This document shows positions 24,001-54,339 of a DNA stretch of 64,000 nucleotides, piece by piece. The notes under the pieces were generated by a model. That model searched no databases. It was not told the DNA's origin and saw only the letters and a program-made list of their open reading frames with translations. Source of the stretch: Cololabis saira (lineage: Eukaryota > Chordata > Actinopteri > Beloniformes > Belonidae); contig NC_084596.1 of the NCBI RefSeq assembly GCF_033807715.1, forward strand, positions 34,682,879 to 34,746,878, given 5' to 3'. Made by a program: the position numbers and the translations under genes. Within the stretch, counting starts at the first letter, position 1; each line of letters starts with the position of its first letter.

Positions 24001-25787
24001 ATTATATTAATACTCGCGTCATTGCCCCGGGGCATGATGGGAGGCCCCAGAGCATCATGGGAGGTGACTCAACTGCGCATGCTCTATGGGCCCGTGTATG
24101 CGGAAATAAACCCGGAAGTCAGAGATTTTTTCGGCGTATGCGCTGGCTGAGCAGAATGCATTGAAATGAATGGGCGGCCATTTTCAATTTCCCATCCAGT
24201 TTTATAAAAGATCCATGAGCCGCCACCGCAGTAATGGCGGCCGCTCGACTTCCGGTTTTTGCTGGATTCGTGTATACCCTCTATAGCCTGAGAGTCAGTA
24301 GAGCTGCATGAAATCTAAACTGATGTCATATCCAAGCACCAACATTCTAACCTCTGGGTTGATTCTACCCAGGATGTAAAAAACCTCTACTGACCACCAA
24401 GCGACAACCATCTAACTTCCAGGTTAGGAGTTATGTGGAACTAAGTTTTGTTGCAGTTCCTCAACTGACCGCTAGAGGCAGGCTACTAAAGCGAGTCAAT
24501 ATCCATTGACTTCCATGTTAAAATGTCCAACTTTAGGGAAGAAATAAATATAATTACTGTCTGGTTCAAAAGAGTGTTTTGCTCTGAGTCGTTTGATTTC
24601 ACACCTATGACAACTCTGGGGGGGTGAATTCTTTGGCACCTTGACAGGAGAGTTTATGTCAATCAATAAATGTATTTCTAATATGCATGATTGACAGTAG
24701 CTTCAGCCAATGGCTAGCAATTATCACTTCCTCATCCATAATTGTCATGATTTAATGCCACTGTCATGTTTGATTTTGCCATTGAATCAACATGTTAAAC
24801 GGTATAATACCCTGTAAATGTTTGCTGGCAGCTCTGCAGATATTTTAGTGCGGTTCATCTGAAGGAGCAAAGCTAACTTGTGCAGTGGGCGTGTTCCCGT
24901 CAGCTTCTAGAGCAACATGGCTGTGCCCTGTACAAGGGCAAAATCAAAAATGGCCGTTGCGTTTAGCCAATACTGGGCTAATACGAATGACTGGTTGCTT
25001 CACTAAAACACGGAAGCATGATGATTGTGGATTAAGTAGTAATAATGCCAGCTATTGGCTGAGACAACTGTAAATCATATATACACTTTTTGCTTGATTT
25101 AAACTCACCTGGTCCAAAATAATTCACCCCTCAGAGTTATATGTTCATTTCTGCTCTAAAGTTGGACATTTTAACATCCCACCTGTTTTTCATAATAACG
25201 ACGTATTCGTTTAATTGCCAGTATAAGTCTTTGGGTCAAATAGCTAGCGATCACATTAGCTACTTAGCATCTCTGGTGAACTTGACTTCAAAGCTGTAAA
25301 TAAAAACCAAACAACATGTCTGGCTGTGTTGTTGGCTGTACTCAGAAACAGCTGCAGCTGGTTCTGGGTTGTTCTGGAAGGGTTCTTTGATCAGAATAAA
25401 TGTCATGTGACCTTAGTTAGCATCATAGGTTAGCATGAGCTACGCCAGCCAAGCTGAAATAACTGACTTACAGTAACTAAACTAATTCAGCAGTTCAGGC
25501 AGCTACTTGGCCTGCTAGTTCGTATTCTTGGCAGCGTTGGGATCGGTCAGTTCCTACCAACATGGAGCCATACATTCGGATTAAGAAAGAAACCAGCATT
25601 CAGAAACCTGTGAGACATGGCAGGGGGTTGTCCACCTGTCCAGAGGTTGAACACAAGCTTCATTAGTTTTTGCGTTTGTTTGTCTGCAGATGTTGAAACA
25701 CCGATCGTCCACCAGCCCGCCAATGCCAGTGAGAAGACGCAGCTAATCGGAGACGGCCAGCGCAAATACGGAGACACGTTCACCTGA
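21009..25787 (+). CDS. dnajc5g: Cysteine-string protein, DnaJ homolog subfamily C member 5, gamma-type
   Basis: Hsp70 co-chaperone of secretory and synaptic vesicles, held to membranes by palmitoylated cysteines. Four coding exons join in frame: 21009-21115, 21646-21859, 21942-22116, 25690-25787 (stop TGA), giving 197 aa, close to the 198 aa of DNAJC5. The start at 21009 gives [17 protein letters not shown], matching the family N-terminus and its PKA-type serine (Ser10). In-frame ATG at 20919 is rejected because it adds sequence unlike the family. The J domain spans about residues 14-82, with HPD at 43-45 and [14 protein letters not shown]. The linker [20 protein letters not shown] is followed by a cysteine string with 12 Cys in residues 113-133. 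CGKLKPPP resembles human DNAJC5G (GALKPPP); the C-terminus [16 protein letters not shown] matches DNAJC5. Poly(A) signal AATAAA lies at 26263-26268. Intron 3 (22117-25689) hosts a transposon. Family is certain; the gamma assignment rests on KLKPPP and the TRIM neighbour. Confidence 0.93.
22675..23170 (+). pseudogene. Transposon gene 1, first two exons (unknown protein)
   Basis: Exon 1 at 22675-22726 starts [17 protein letters not shown] and has donor G|GTAACT. Exon 2 starts at 22963 after TTTTATTTTAG and continues in frame as [20 protein letters not shown], then [20 protein letters not shown] and [13 protein letters not shown]. The frame is uninterrupted to at least 23160, after which it passes into what I take to be the deletion junction. 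I do not recognise a catalytic domain in this N-terminal piece. My impression is that similar N-termini occur in repeated fish proteins with later SWIM/YqaJ-type domains, but that part is not present here. Confidence 0.5.
23200..23439 (-). pseudogene. Transposon gene 2, THAP-domain first exon with one nonsense codon
   Basis: On the minus strand an 80-codon exon starts at ATG 23439-23437 and ends at a consensus donor (ACG|GTAAGT, exon end 23200). It reads [20 protein letters not shown], a TGA stop, then [31 protein letters not shown] and [17 protein letters not shown]. The CAVxGCSN start, LHRFP and [13 protein letters not shown] are the hallmarks of a THAP zinc finger, whose C2CH set begins with the Cys pair at residues 9 and 14. 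The last Cys-x2-His would lie in the next exon, which is missing. The single in-frame stop and absent exon make it a pseudogene. Confidence 0.7.
24278..25689. repeat. R1-family inverted pair and noncoding intron 3 sequence
   Basis: 24520-24560 (ATGTTAAAATGTCCAACTTT) and 25128-25172 (AAAGTTGGACATTTTAACAT) are inverted copies of the R1 unit about 590 bp apart. Their outer flanks (GACAACTCTGGGGGGGTGAA; TTCACCCCTCAGAGTTAT) also invert. The segment could therefore form a foldback. The rest of the intron holds no recognised gene. Confidence 0.55.
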
Positions 25788-26363
25788 AGCCGACAAGAAG
25801 TTCACCCTGTTTCTCTGCAGCACACATGAAACCAGATGATCTACATGTTTCACGTCTCTTGAGTTCTTAAAGCAGTATACTGACTTATTTCTGGATGACT
25901 TATTTCCAGAAATCCAGAGATGTCAGGCGTCATGTTCCTGTAATGCTGCCTCCAGTTTTTTGTTGGTTTGTTTGTATGTCCTGTGACATTATATGTGACG
26001 TTGTTTCAGAATTCCTTTAAATGTCAGACTTTATCTTGACCTTGGTTAATTTTGATTATCTGTCTCTGGTTGGCTGCTGTGTGGTGGGAGGAGCTTCAGA
26101 CAGAGAAACTAAAGCTACAGGCTGTTTACACACTGAAACTTTGAACCAACATGGGCTGAAACCTTTTGTCTTCTTTTGTTTATTTCATGTGTGAGGAAAC
26201 CTGTGGTCACTTGACCTCACCTTGAGGCTCCACCCTGCTGCTTTTGTCAGGAGTTTCAAGTTAATAAACTGTGGAAGTGTGATTGTACTGCATCGTCTTG
26301 CATTGTTTTTCTTTGTTGTTGTGTGAACAATACAGATGTAAGGGGGCCCCACAGCCACCGGGA

Positions 26364-26506
<143 letters not shown>

Positions 26507-26690
26507 CAGCTGTATTCAGGATGAACAGCAGAGGTGGCAGTTCACAGCCCTGTGGGGCGCCCATGGAGGTGAAGGACAGGTCAGAGAAAGGGTTATCCCC
26601 TGCGTCTTGTTGGTCAGGAAGTTGATAAGCCACAGTGAGCTGGTCATCCAGGTGGAAGTGGGTGGAAAGTTTCTCTGCCAGAATCTGTGG
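26507..26690 (-). mobile_element. LINE reverse-transcriptase fragment, antisense
   Basis: The minus strand encodes a run with SMGAPQGCELPPLLFILNT (the GAPQG-type RT motif) followed by the GATA array, so the microsatellite grew inside or beside a decayed LINE. Ends are approximate. Confidence 0.55.
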
Positions 26691-27276
26691 TTATAAGGTG
26701 TTGATTATGGATGAAAAGTGCAAACGGGAGTCTGGCTGTAGAGTTGGGGTGTTCCAGATGTTTGTGAACTGCGTTAATGATGAACATTTTTGCCTCATCA
26801 ACCAAATTTCCCGCGCTGTCCTGCGGATGTGACCAGGCCAGCTGACAGTCTTGCCTGGGCCTCGGACAAAATAATCTAAGATGGGCCCCCCTGTGCCCGG
26901 ATCTCTCCTTCTCCTCTTCCTCTCCTCTCCCTCTGCTCTTCAGGTTTTTATACAAGCTAATGGACGTTAACATTAGAGCTAGCCAGTTAGGTTAAGTTAC
27001 AAGGTTGGTAAACGTTGGCTGGCTGTTTCTTACCTTGCTCTATGCCAGTAGTTCTCAAACTTTTTTCGTCATTCCCCACTTTGAACAAGTGGGGATTTTC
27101 AAGCCCCACTTGCCCCCGTCGCCCCAAAAAAGATCTTGACGAATTACTTCAAATGATTTTAAATGTATTGAAATTGCTAGCACCAAGTATATCAGTCATA
27201 TTTGATACTGAATCAAAATCAAAAACAACAAATAACACAAAGTTCAAAAAGAGAAAATAAAAGTGCAGTTGTGCTA

Positions 27277-27492
27277 TCATAACTTAATTTGCAAAAACAT
27301 AAACAAGTGAACTTTCCCTGCATTACTAGTGGCTGCAGTGTTGCCTGTTTTGCACTGAACATCCTTTTCAAAACCAGGTTGCAGGCTGGAAACTGCCACT
27401 CTCAAATCATGCTCAATGTTGAGCTGGGATCTGTACTTAGTTTTTAGAGAAGCAACAGCTGAAAAGCTTCTCGCAGAGATATGAAGTGGCAA
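27277..27492 (-). pseudogene. hAT transposase C-terminal remnant
   Basis: Minus-strand open segment of 71 codons with SLKTKYRSQLNIEHDLRVAV and SSLQPGFEKD, the typical end of ZBED5/GTF2IRD2-like hAT transposases (the K-Y-R-x-L-x-x-E-x-D-L-R-V-A-x-S pattern). Upstream domains are absent, and the frame is isolated within the 1.5-kb hAT element. Confidence 0.65.
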
Positions 27493-28167
27493 AGGGAAGA
27501 AATTAACAGTCCAACGTCAATCGTTGTTTTTGCACTTTAGTTCCAGGGTACATTTTTCTCCGGTCCCCTAATGGTTTTTACCATATTTTTAGGACTATTA
27601 GGCGCATATAAACATCTTTTTTTAATTTTAAATGTACCGCACGCCCAATGACGCAATGCACCCATAGTATTATTGTAAAGGCTGATTTATGGTTCCGCGT
27701 TACACCGACGCAGAGCCTACGGTGTAGGCTCCGTGGCGGGGTGCCTGGAGCGGACGGAGCGACTACCGAGAAGGAGACGCGAGGCTGCGCCGCAGAGACG
27801 GGCCCAAAGACCGGAGAAACCACCGCCCGAGCGGGAGCCGATGCGTCGGCTGCCGCTCGGGCGGCGGGCTCCGTCGTTTACTGTTGAAGGATTGTTAAAG
27901 AATAGATGCGTGGGCTGACGTGTCTGCTGGGTTAGACTGTTGTTCGGGCTTTTGCAAAAGCCGGCATCATTTCCGAGGGGCCGTACGGCAGGAAAATGAC
28001 TCGGCTATCAGCGCGGCCACAGAGCTGCGGGTTCTGCCCGTCGCAGCTGATCAGTTCCCCTGGGAGGATGAAGATTTCGATGGGTTTGATTAATGTAATA
28101 ACTTAAATAAAGCACAATCAAACTAAGTTTTGCTCCTGCTCTATTTTTAAATACGACACTTGTATGC

Positions 28168-28168
<1 letters not shown>

Positions 28169-28250
<82 letters not shown>

Positions 28251-28254
28251 TGTG
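28169..28254. repeat. (TG)n microsatellite
   Basis: About 42 TG units with one TA interruption near the right end, inside the hAT element. Open frames across it in either direction are simple-repeat artefacts. Confidence 0.97.
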
Positions 28255-28719
28255 GTTGTAAGGCCGCGCTCCGTGTGTGTAGGTGGCGCTTTTTTGTTCA
28301 AGCCCATGTGTGTGTTTTAAATCCAGAAATGACACACAAAACTGAGGGTTTCCACACGGCGTGCCGAATGTTCGCGAAAATACGGTTTAGCTATTAATTA
28401 TTGCTATGTTTGTGTGTGTGTTTTGTTTAGTGAAATTTTATTGTATATAGCATTTATAGTAAAATAGGCATGAAATTGAAAATGTCCTCCCTTTTGTCGT
28501 GCCCCACCTGACATGTCTCCGTTCCCCACCAGTGAGGCGCGCCCCACACTTTGAGAAGCACTGCTCTATGCTGACTTTATTAATTCCAGCTTCACCGTCA
28601 CCACCCTTTTTAAAATATTTGTGTAGAGAATCTCTGAAGCCTCTATTTCCTTCTTCTCTTCTTCTCTTTTCTCTTCTTTTCTGAGCACTGGACTTGTGCT
28701 GACCGGACATTTTGACCAT

Positions 28720-29747
28720 CAGTGGTGTAAAGTAACGAAGTACAAGTACTTCGTTATTGTACTTAAGTAAGATTTTTGAGAATTTGTACTTTTATTGATA
28801 CTTTCATTTTTCTGTACTTTTACTTTTACTTCGTTACATTTTCAAGGAAAAAATCGTACTTCTAATCCGCTACATTTAAAATTGGACACGTCATTACTCG
28901 CTACAAATTAAAGCGAGTAACGACTCGATTATGGTTCCGCGTTACACCGGCGCGTTACACCGGCGCAGAGCCACGGCGTAGGGTACGCTGCGACGCATAC
29001 CCTACGGCGTAGCCTACGGCGAGTGAATTGCCCGTGATTGCCCGGCGGCGGGTCCGTGACGAGACACCTTTAATACCGTTAATATTATAGATCCATGCGA
29101 GACACCTGGGGCAGACGGGGAGACTCGGCCTCCCCGAGAAGGAGCCGCAGCCCCCGGGAGAGTTGCGCCGCAGAGGCGGGCCGGAAAGGCCGGAGGAACC
29201 GCCGTCGCGTCGAGTACCGATGAAGACTGAAGCCTGAATTATCGGTCCGCGTTAAATCGACGCAGAGCCTACGCCGTAGGGTACGCGGCGAAGCGCACCG
29301 TACGGTGCGTGTTGCCACGTACCCTATGCCGTAGGCTCTGCGTTGGTGTAACGCGGAACCATAAATCAGCCTTGAGCGGCAGCCGACGCTCAAGCCGACG
29401 AAATTAAAATGGGTTAATGGAAACAAACGCTAAAGGGGTCAGAATAATATCACCATTATTTAGAGTTGTAAGCAAATTCTTGGATTCTTCATTTCTTTGC
29501 AATCCTTTTGAAAATAATTTTGTACTTTGTACTTTGTACTTTTTACTTCTTACTTTTTACTTTTGTACTTAAGTACATTTTACACCATGTACTTTTGATA
29601 CTTTATTATATTTAATTTGAGGTACTTTTATACTTTTACTTAAGTAATTTTCTTAATGGGTACTTTTTACTTTTACTTAAGTAATTTTCAAGCAGAAAAT
29701 GTGTACTTTTACTTAAGTACAATATTTTTGTACTTTTTCCACCTCTG
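28720..29747. mobile_element. hAT-type non-autonomous transposon with perfect 8-bp TSD (copy 2), host to a nested MITE
   Basis: Ends CAGTGGTGTAAAGTAACG and TTTTTCCACCTCTG; TTGACCAT at 28712-28719 and 29748-29755. Outer sequence matches the AAGTAC/TTACTTAAGTA-rich family of 9188-9899. The centre (about 28925-29375) is a foreign GC-rich block that includes MITE copy C with its own TSD, so insertion order can be read. Confidence 0.9.
29231..29372. mobile_element. Palindromic Harbinger-like MITE, copy C, with TGA target duplication
   Basis: Left arm AGCCTGAATTATCGGTCC, right arm GGAACCATAAATCAGCCT; flanked by TGA at 29228-29230 and 29373-29375. The interior again has CTACGCCGTAGG inverted blocks. 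Nested inside hAT copy 2. Confidence 0.85.
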
Positions 29748-29755
29748 TTGACCAT

Positions 29756-49048
<19,293 letters not shown>

Positions 49049-49337
49049 AACCTGTAGAACCAGTCCAGCTCCAGGACCTGGATCAGTCTAACCCGGTCTT
49101 TGCTCTGCGGGACTTTATGACATTTTTGTTATCCTTGTGTGATAAAAGCTGCGCTGATATCCTGACACTGTTGGTTCTGCTCTTTCCAAATGCAGATTGA
49201 TGGAAAGATTTTTTATTTTCATCTTTTCCTCCTCTGATTGGACTCATTCAGAAGTGTGGATGATGTTCAATTGACGTTAAGACTCTATAGAGGGAGTGGC
49301 ATAGATCACGCCTCACATGTTTTCTGTGAAAGTGTCA

Positions 49338-49343
49338 AATAAA
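49338..49343 (+). terminator. Poly(A) signal of the TRIM gene
   Basis: AATAAA 290 bp after the stop, followed by a T-rich stretch (GGTTTTATTATG). Best candidate for the 3' end of the transcript. Confidence 0.65.
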
Positions 49344-49799
49344 TTATGGTTTTATTATGAAGGATGTTTCTCTGATCTAATGAACGCTGTCACCGCTCAG
49401 CTGCGCTGGTATAACAACACAACATTCTAAAATAACAACAATCAAAATCCCATCAGTCAAATTCACCTGTAAATGTACTTTTAGAGGGTTTTGTGACTGC
49501 TTCTGAGACTGTGTCAGTGAAAGGCCAACATGCAGAACATTCACACATCATCAGCGTAGAGCATTAGTGTCACATGGAAGCAGCTGGATCACAGGTTTCT
49601 TTTTGGACCACATCAGCATCCTTGTTATTATCGAATGGGACAGTTATTATACAAGGCTAATTAAATGTCAATTGCCAAAGACCTACAGTTCCTCTACTGA
49701 CCACTGGGAGACATATCCAGACCTGCAGATCATCTACAGACTGTTATGGCCTATGTGGCGTTGTAGATAAATCATCCGCACAGGAGTGGAGTGACGCTC

Positions 49800-49910
49800 T
49801 TTTGTATTTTTATTACTACTACTACTGTCGCTTAGCAGACGCTAAGCGAGATATAAGTCGCTTTATCCAAAGCAACTTACATCTGAGAGAACAACACAAG
49901 CAAGCAATAA
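49800..49910. repeat. Common fish repeat (GTCGCTTAGCAGACGC)
   Basis: Contains GTCGCTTAGCAGACGCTAAG and CTTTATCCAAAGCAACTTAC, wording I associate with an abundant teleost interspersed repeat. Downstream of the TRIM gene. A (TAC)n-like run precedes it. Confidence 0.5.
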
Positions 49911-50283
49911 GTTATTCCCCCATTCTACACAATTCACATATTGAGCATCCTCTTTATGTGTCCTACCTGAAACCAACCCACCTTGGTTCCTACTACACAT
50001 TTACTCCTGCATTTACACCCCTCTCCTTTAGCTCACTATTCATCTTTTTTCATTTCATTTTCTCTGTGTCTGTTACTTAACAGTGAATATGAATGGGCCA
50101 GCATAAGTACATAGGATTCACTTAACCCATATTGCCTTTTTTTTCCTATGCTAGAGATCAAAGTAGATATCTGAGCCCTCAGAGATGTGCAGGGTTTATT
50201 TTGCCCTGTGAAACAAACAACAGCGTTCTATTTACACATCCAGTCTGTTTGGTGGTTGAGTGACCTGGTGCAATCTGGTCACT

Positions 50284-50707
50284 GTCATGGTTTCTGGTTT
50301 ATTTTTGTTCCTGTTTTCCTTTGAAAGCCTGTGTCCTTGTGTTTAGTTATACATTTGACTTCCCTTGTTCCCATCTGCCCTGATTGTTTGCACCTGTGTG
50401 TCTCGTCAGTCCTCCGAGTACATCTTGTCTTGTCTTTCTCTTCTTCCGTGCTGGTCCGTACTGTTTTGTTCATTCTGTTGTACACCGTTCTGTTTCCTTG
50501 GGTTTGCCATGTTTGTTCCTCTGTGTGGGTTTCCAGGTTTTATTTGGTTTATCTACAGGTAGCATTCTGATTTTTTCTTCCTATTGGTTAAACTTTTGGT
50601 ATCCGTACCTTACAGTGGGTTTTGTTTTGAATAAATCACTTTTTCAACTTCACCTGACACCTCCTCTCCTACATTTGGGTCCTGATACAATGTCCAAAAT
50701 CGTGTCA
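50284..50707 (+). mobile_element. LTR-like segment
   Basis: Starts TGTCATGGTTTCTGG, contains TTTTGAATAAATCAC as a poly(A)-type signal, and ends with CATTTGGGTCCTGATACAATG...CGTGTCACA, similar to the 3' end of fish gypsy LTRs. TSD not clear and no matching second LTR was found, so the call is tentative. Confidence 0.4.
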
Positions 50708-50749
50708 CACTCTGGGAGTCTTTTGGAAGGACCCTAATGTGAGATCGAT

Positions 50750-53700
50750 TTCTTCTAAGGCTTCCAGAGGGTAGGGCTATGTTGTAAGATCTTGGTGTCC
50801 GAGCAGGTCCACTGACTGTCCCAGGACCTTTTAATGCTCCTCACCCAGACTCTTGGCCTGGGAGGAGTTCTTGTCTTGTCTTTGTGTTGTGACTTTTATT
50901 GAACCAGGGAGCTTATTTCTTTTTTATCTCCTGATCTTTTTTCGGAAGGCTTGAGAATCAGGCCATTGAGGCTTGAGCTTCTCCTGACTGACAGACAGAG
51001 ATGTCCTGATTTTGCGCCTCATCAATAGCTGCACAGGGAACGATCCATGTGATAAGGGAGTGGCCCTGTAAACCACAAGCGCCTTCTTCAGGAGAGATTT
51101 CACAGTTCTAACTGCCCTCTCAGCCTAACCATTGCTTTGTGGGTACTGGGGACTGCTGGTAGTGTGAATAAAGTCATAATCTTGGCAAAAGCTACAAATT
51201 CTGCAGAGGCAGCTGGGGACCATTATCTGTCCCAATAGTGTCTGGGACCTTGTGCCATGTAGTGATTACTGTATTAAAGTACTGTACTGTATTAAAAGTT
51301 GAGCTGTGGTGTGGAGGTGAGCTAAGCCACTTCGATGTAATCAATGACCTCCAGATACACAGTATCAGTCCACTGAAACAGATCTGCTGCCATCGCCCCT
51401 CAGGCAGCGGTGTTGCCATCAGTGGCTCTGGTGAAGTTGTAAGCTTCTTTTGCACGAATTGCGCAGTTGTCCTCTTTACATTTTATTTTATTATTTGAAT
51501 TTATTACTTTGGTTTAGTCAATCATGGCCACAATACAGACCTCTTGTGCTCTGGTGGCACACTTTATCAGGCCTGGGTGACCTTCATGTAATTTGTTCAA
51601 TATCTCTTCTTGCATGGTGACAGGCATGACAAGCTGATTGCCTTTCGTTAGCAGTCCCCCTGCAACCAGCAGGTCCTGGTGGTATTGCCAGTAGGGTTGG
51701 AGTTGAGATGGAAGAGCTTTCCTGTTTATGGGCCAACCTCTTGTGCCTCGACCTGCTGCAGACATCATCAGTATCTTGTGCATTCCTGATCTGCTCCAGA
51801 CTCTCCTGTGATGTTGGCACATACTCCATTATGAGGCAGATGGATACCTCTACATCCTGTTCTATTTATCTGAAAGTCTGTGATAACTACATACAACTGA
51901 AAATGTTCACATGCCCATGTTAGTACAAGAACCTGTTTTTCTGTTTGGGCGTATCTGCGCTCTGTGTCTGACATGCTGCACGATATGAAAGCAACTGGAC
52001 GCAAATTCTCCTGATGGCTGCTTCTAAGACAAATCTCCCCCTTACCCAAAGTAGGCATCTGCAACAACTTTTGTATCTCTGTTAATACTATATTACCCCA
52101 GGATTGTGGGTGAGCTCAGATCTTTGTGAAGATCATCAAAAGGGCTCTGCTGTGCGCTGTCCCAAGCTCAATCAGTCCGTCTTTAGTAGACCCAAACTCG
52201 TTGTGTGAGCTACATAGTTCATAATACCCACAAATCTTTTGACATTTGCACAGGCATCACTTTGATTGACCTGATTTTGTTCCAGGTCTTCCTCAATGCC
52301 CAGGCCACTTGACTTTGAGTGCAAACTGACATGTATCATTGAGTGTTAAACCCTCTGCCTGGAGTTGCTGTAACACTTTATGCAGCCTGTGGTCATGTCT
52401 GCTCGCTCCCAAGACAAGGATGTCGTCTGCATGACACACAGTTCCTTCCAGTCCTCTCAGCATCTGCGTTAGCCTTGGAAATGTTCTGGTGAGGAGGAAA
52501 TCCTGCATGGGAGCCTTTTGTAACATCTCCCAAAAGGAGTGATAAATGTAATCAGTGGGACTGAATCTGGGTGTTGGGGTATATGCCAGAATTCAACTGT
52601 GGCATCAAGCTTTTCATCTATTGTTGGCCGGTAGTGTCTTTCAAAGGAGATGATCTCATTCAGATGCGTCATAACAGAGCATATTCTGATTTCTTTCCCA
52701 CTTGGCTTTGGTGCCACCGCTCCTCTACTGGCATAATTACCCCCATGTCCACTATTCTAGTCAAGCTCTGCTTTTACTTGGTCATATAATGGGAGAGGTA
52801 CCCATCTTGGCAGCTTCAATGTCTAGGGCTTGGTGTTCTTCTTCAGTTTGATTATTGTATTCCCCTTTTAGGCAGCCCAGCCCTGTAAAGACATAGTGGT
52901 ACATTTTTTTTTCATGTCAGCTTGCAGGTCTCTGCTGACAGTGTCGACAAGATGCATTCCCTGCAGGTCTGTGATTACTGGAAACCCGAGCACTGGAGTA
53001 ACAAGTTTCTGTACCACGTAGTCTGGTTGTGTTGTAGTCCTGCCTTTATGTTCCATGATCCCCTCAAACAGACCTCTCAATTTTAGGGGTTTGTTGCTGG
53101 GCCCACACAACAGTACTGTTGCTTTAGCAAGTGCGCCGTGCTGTTCTTGTGAGTAGGCAAATGCTGGAATGACTGTAACCGCAGCACCAGTATCCAACTT
53201 GAAGGAGCTGTCTTGACCATTCACTTTAATTGTCTTTTTCCATGTTTTGGGTTTGTTCCCTGCAGATACTGTCCCCAGGAAAAGTGTTGTCACTCTCCTC
53301 TTCAAGTACTGTACCCACTCTACTTGATTCACAAACAGCTACAAAGTGTACTGCTTCTCGTGTTGCACAATTATTCAGGGAGTGAGCTGGTGCTTTTCCA
53401 TATCTTCTGCAGGTTTTCTGTCCTCATAGGCAGATCATTTATATATGCCAACTTCCCTGTCTGGTGTTCTCTCTGAAACTAAGGGTGCTTTCACAACGGT
53501 CCCGTTTGGAGCAATTGTTCCGGCACAGGGAGTGTTTCCCCCTAAAGATCGGTTAGTTTGGTATATCTGAACACAGCAAACTCGCGGGACAAAACAAGCG
53601 AGCCGAGATCGCCTAGGAGAGGTGGTCTCGGCTCGCTTCCATTCTAGACCTGGAGTTTGCTGTGAGAACATAATCCACACAGTAACTGACACAACTCACT

Positions 53701-54330
53701 CATAACTGTTATGTTGTCTTGGTTTTTCCCGGGGTACAGAAGAGGAAACTCCTTCCGCGTTCATTTCTGACCAATGAGAGAACAGTTGGTTCGCACATGG
53801 CATTTGTTAACAGCTTTGAACCGCTACAGACGGTTGCCTTGTGAACACAAACGCCACAAACGAAAAACGAAACAACTGTATCGATTTAGCCCCTGAATCG
53901 GAACAAAACAAACGGGCCACAGGTGTGAAAGCACCCTCATTTTTGAATTTTAGGAAGTCCACTTGCTTCTGTCTGTTCTGTGGTATTTGCCTCTCGCACC
54001 ATAGGTTAAACTTAAATCATGCCGTTTATTTCTGTTATGTGATGTTTTAATGTCTCTGGAAAGCTTCACCTTGTTGTTAAATTGTGCTATACAAATAAAT
54101 TTGCCCTTTAATTTCCTTGTTGTCTCACTGTTTTTTCCAGCGTCAAATCACTGTCCATCTGTAGCTTTTCTGACAGGCCGTGATACTTAATACCAACCAC
54201 TAATATTTCTTGGATCATTTAGTCCAAATGGGCCATATTGGCAGTGCTCTGATAGTTGGTAAACTGCAGCAGTAAAGGCTTTGCTGATTCTCCTGGCTCT
54301 TGGTATCTTTTATTGTAAGAAGCAGAAAAT
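50750..54330 (-). mobile_element. Ty3/gypsy-type LTR retrotransposon, decayed, no LTRs identified
   Basis: Minus-strand order of domains: gag-like RYQEPGESAKPLLLQFTNYQ near 54300; aspartic protease at 52868-53332 with FKLDTGAAVTVIP; reverse transcriptase at 52293-52717 (TFITPFGRCYKRLP; CHADDILVLG); RNase H at 51768-52067 (RRYAQTEKQVLVLTWACEHF); integrase zinc region at 51514-51822 (GHPGLIKCATRAQE); and integrase core at 51192-51455 (IGTDNGPQ). Many stops and frameshifts separate these. A MITE (53482-53937) splits the gag-protease interval. No env-like region was seen. Dead copy. Confidence 0.8.
53482..53937. mobile_element. MITE with AGGGTGCTTTCACA ends inside the gypsy relic
   Basis: Left end AGGGTGCTTTCACA, right end TGTGAAAGCACCCT: perfect 14-bp inverted repeats. 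Internal sequence includes GAGCCGAGATCG and CTCGGCTCGC inverted words. No TSD recognised. Confidence 0.75.
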
Positions 54331-54339
54331 GACAGCAGA

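Larger units (their letters stand above)
22552..24277. mobile_element. Internally deleted two-gene DNA transposon with a THAP gene, in dnajc5g intron 3
   Basis: Inverted ends: GTATACACGAATCC at 22552 and GGATTCGTGTATAC ending at 24277. No clean TSD was found, so true limits may be wider. Just inside the left part, a + strand gene begins (exons 22675-22726 and 22963 on). In the right part, a minus-strand THAP gene begins at 23439 and reads inward. The two point at each other and both lose their later exons between about 23170 and 23200, as expected if a large element with two convergent genes lost its middle. The tail 23440-24277 is noncoding, with an AT-rich stretch at 23850-24010. Confidence 0.6.
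27046..28563. mobile_element. hAT transposon, internally degraded, with perfect 8-bp TSD
   Basis: Terminal repeats CAGTAGTTCTCAAACTTT and (reverse of right end) CAGTGCTTCTCAAAGTGT. CTCTATGC is at 27038-27045 and again at 28564-28571. It contains a minus-strand transposase C-terminal remnant (27277-27492), the left arm of the palindromic MITE at 27679, a GC-rich block at 27735-27880 that resembles 29100-29230, and a (TG)n array. Non-functional. Confidence 0.9.

Noticed and set aside
27733..27918. Arg/Pro-rich frame MAGCLERTERLPRRRREA
   Set aside because: It lies in the GC-rich interior of a repeat that recurs at 29100-29230, inside a hAT element.
28008..28397. His/Thr- and Cys/Val-repeat open frames
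   Set aside because: They are translations of the (TG)n microsatellite.
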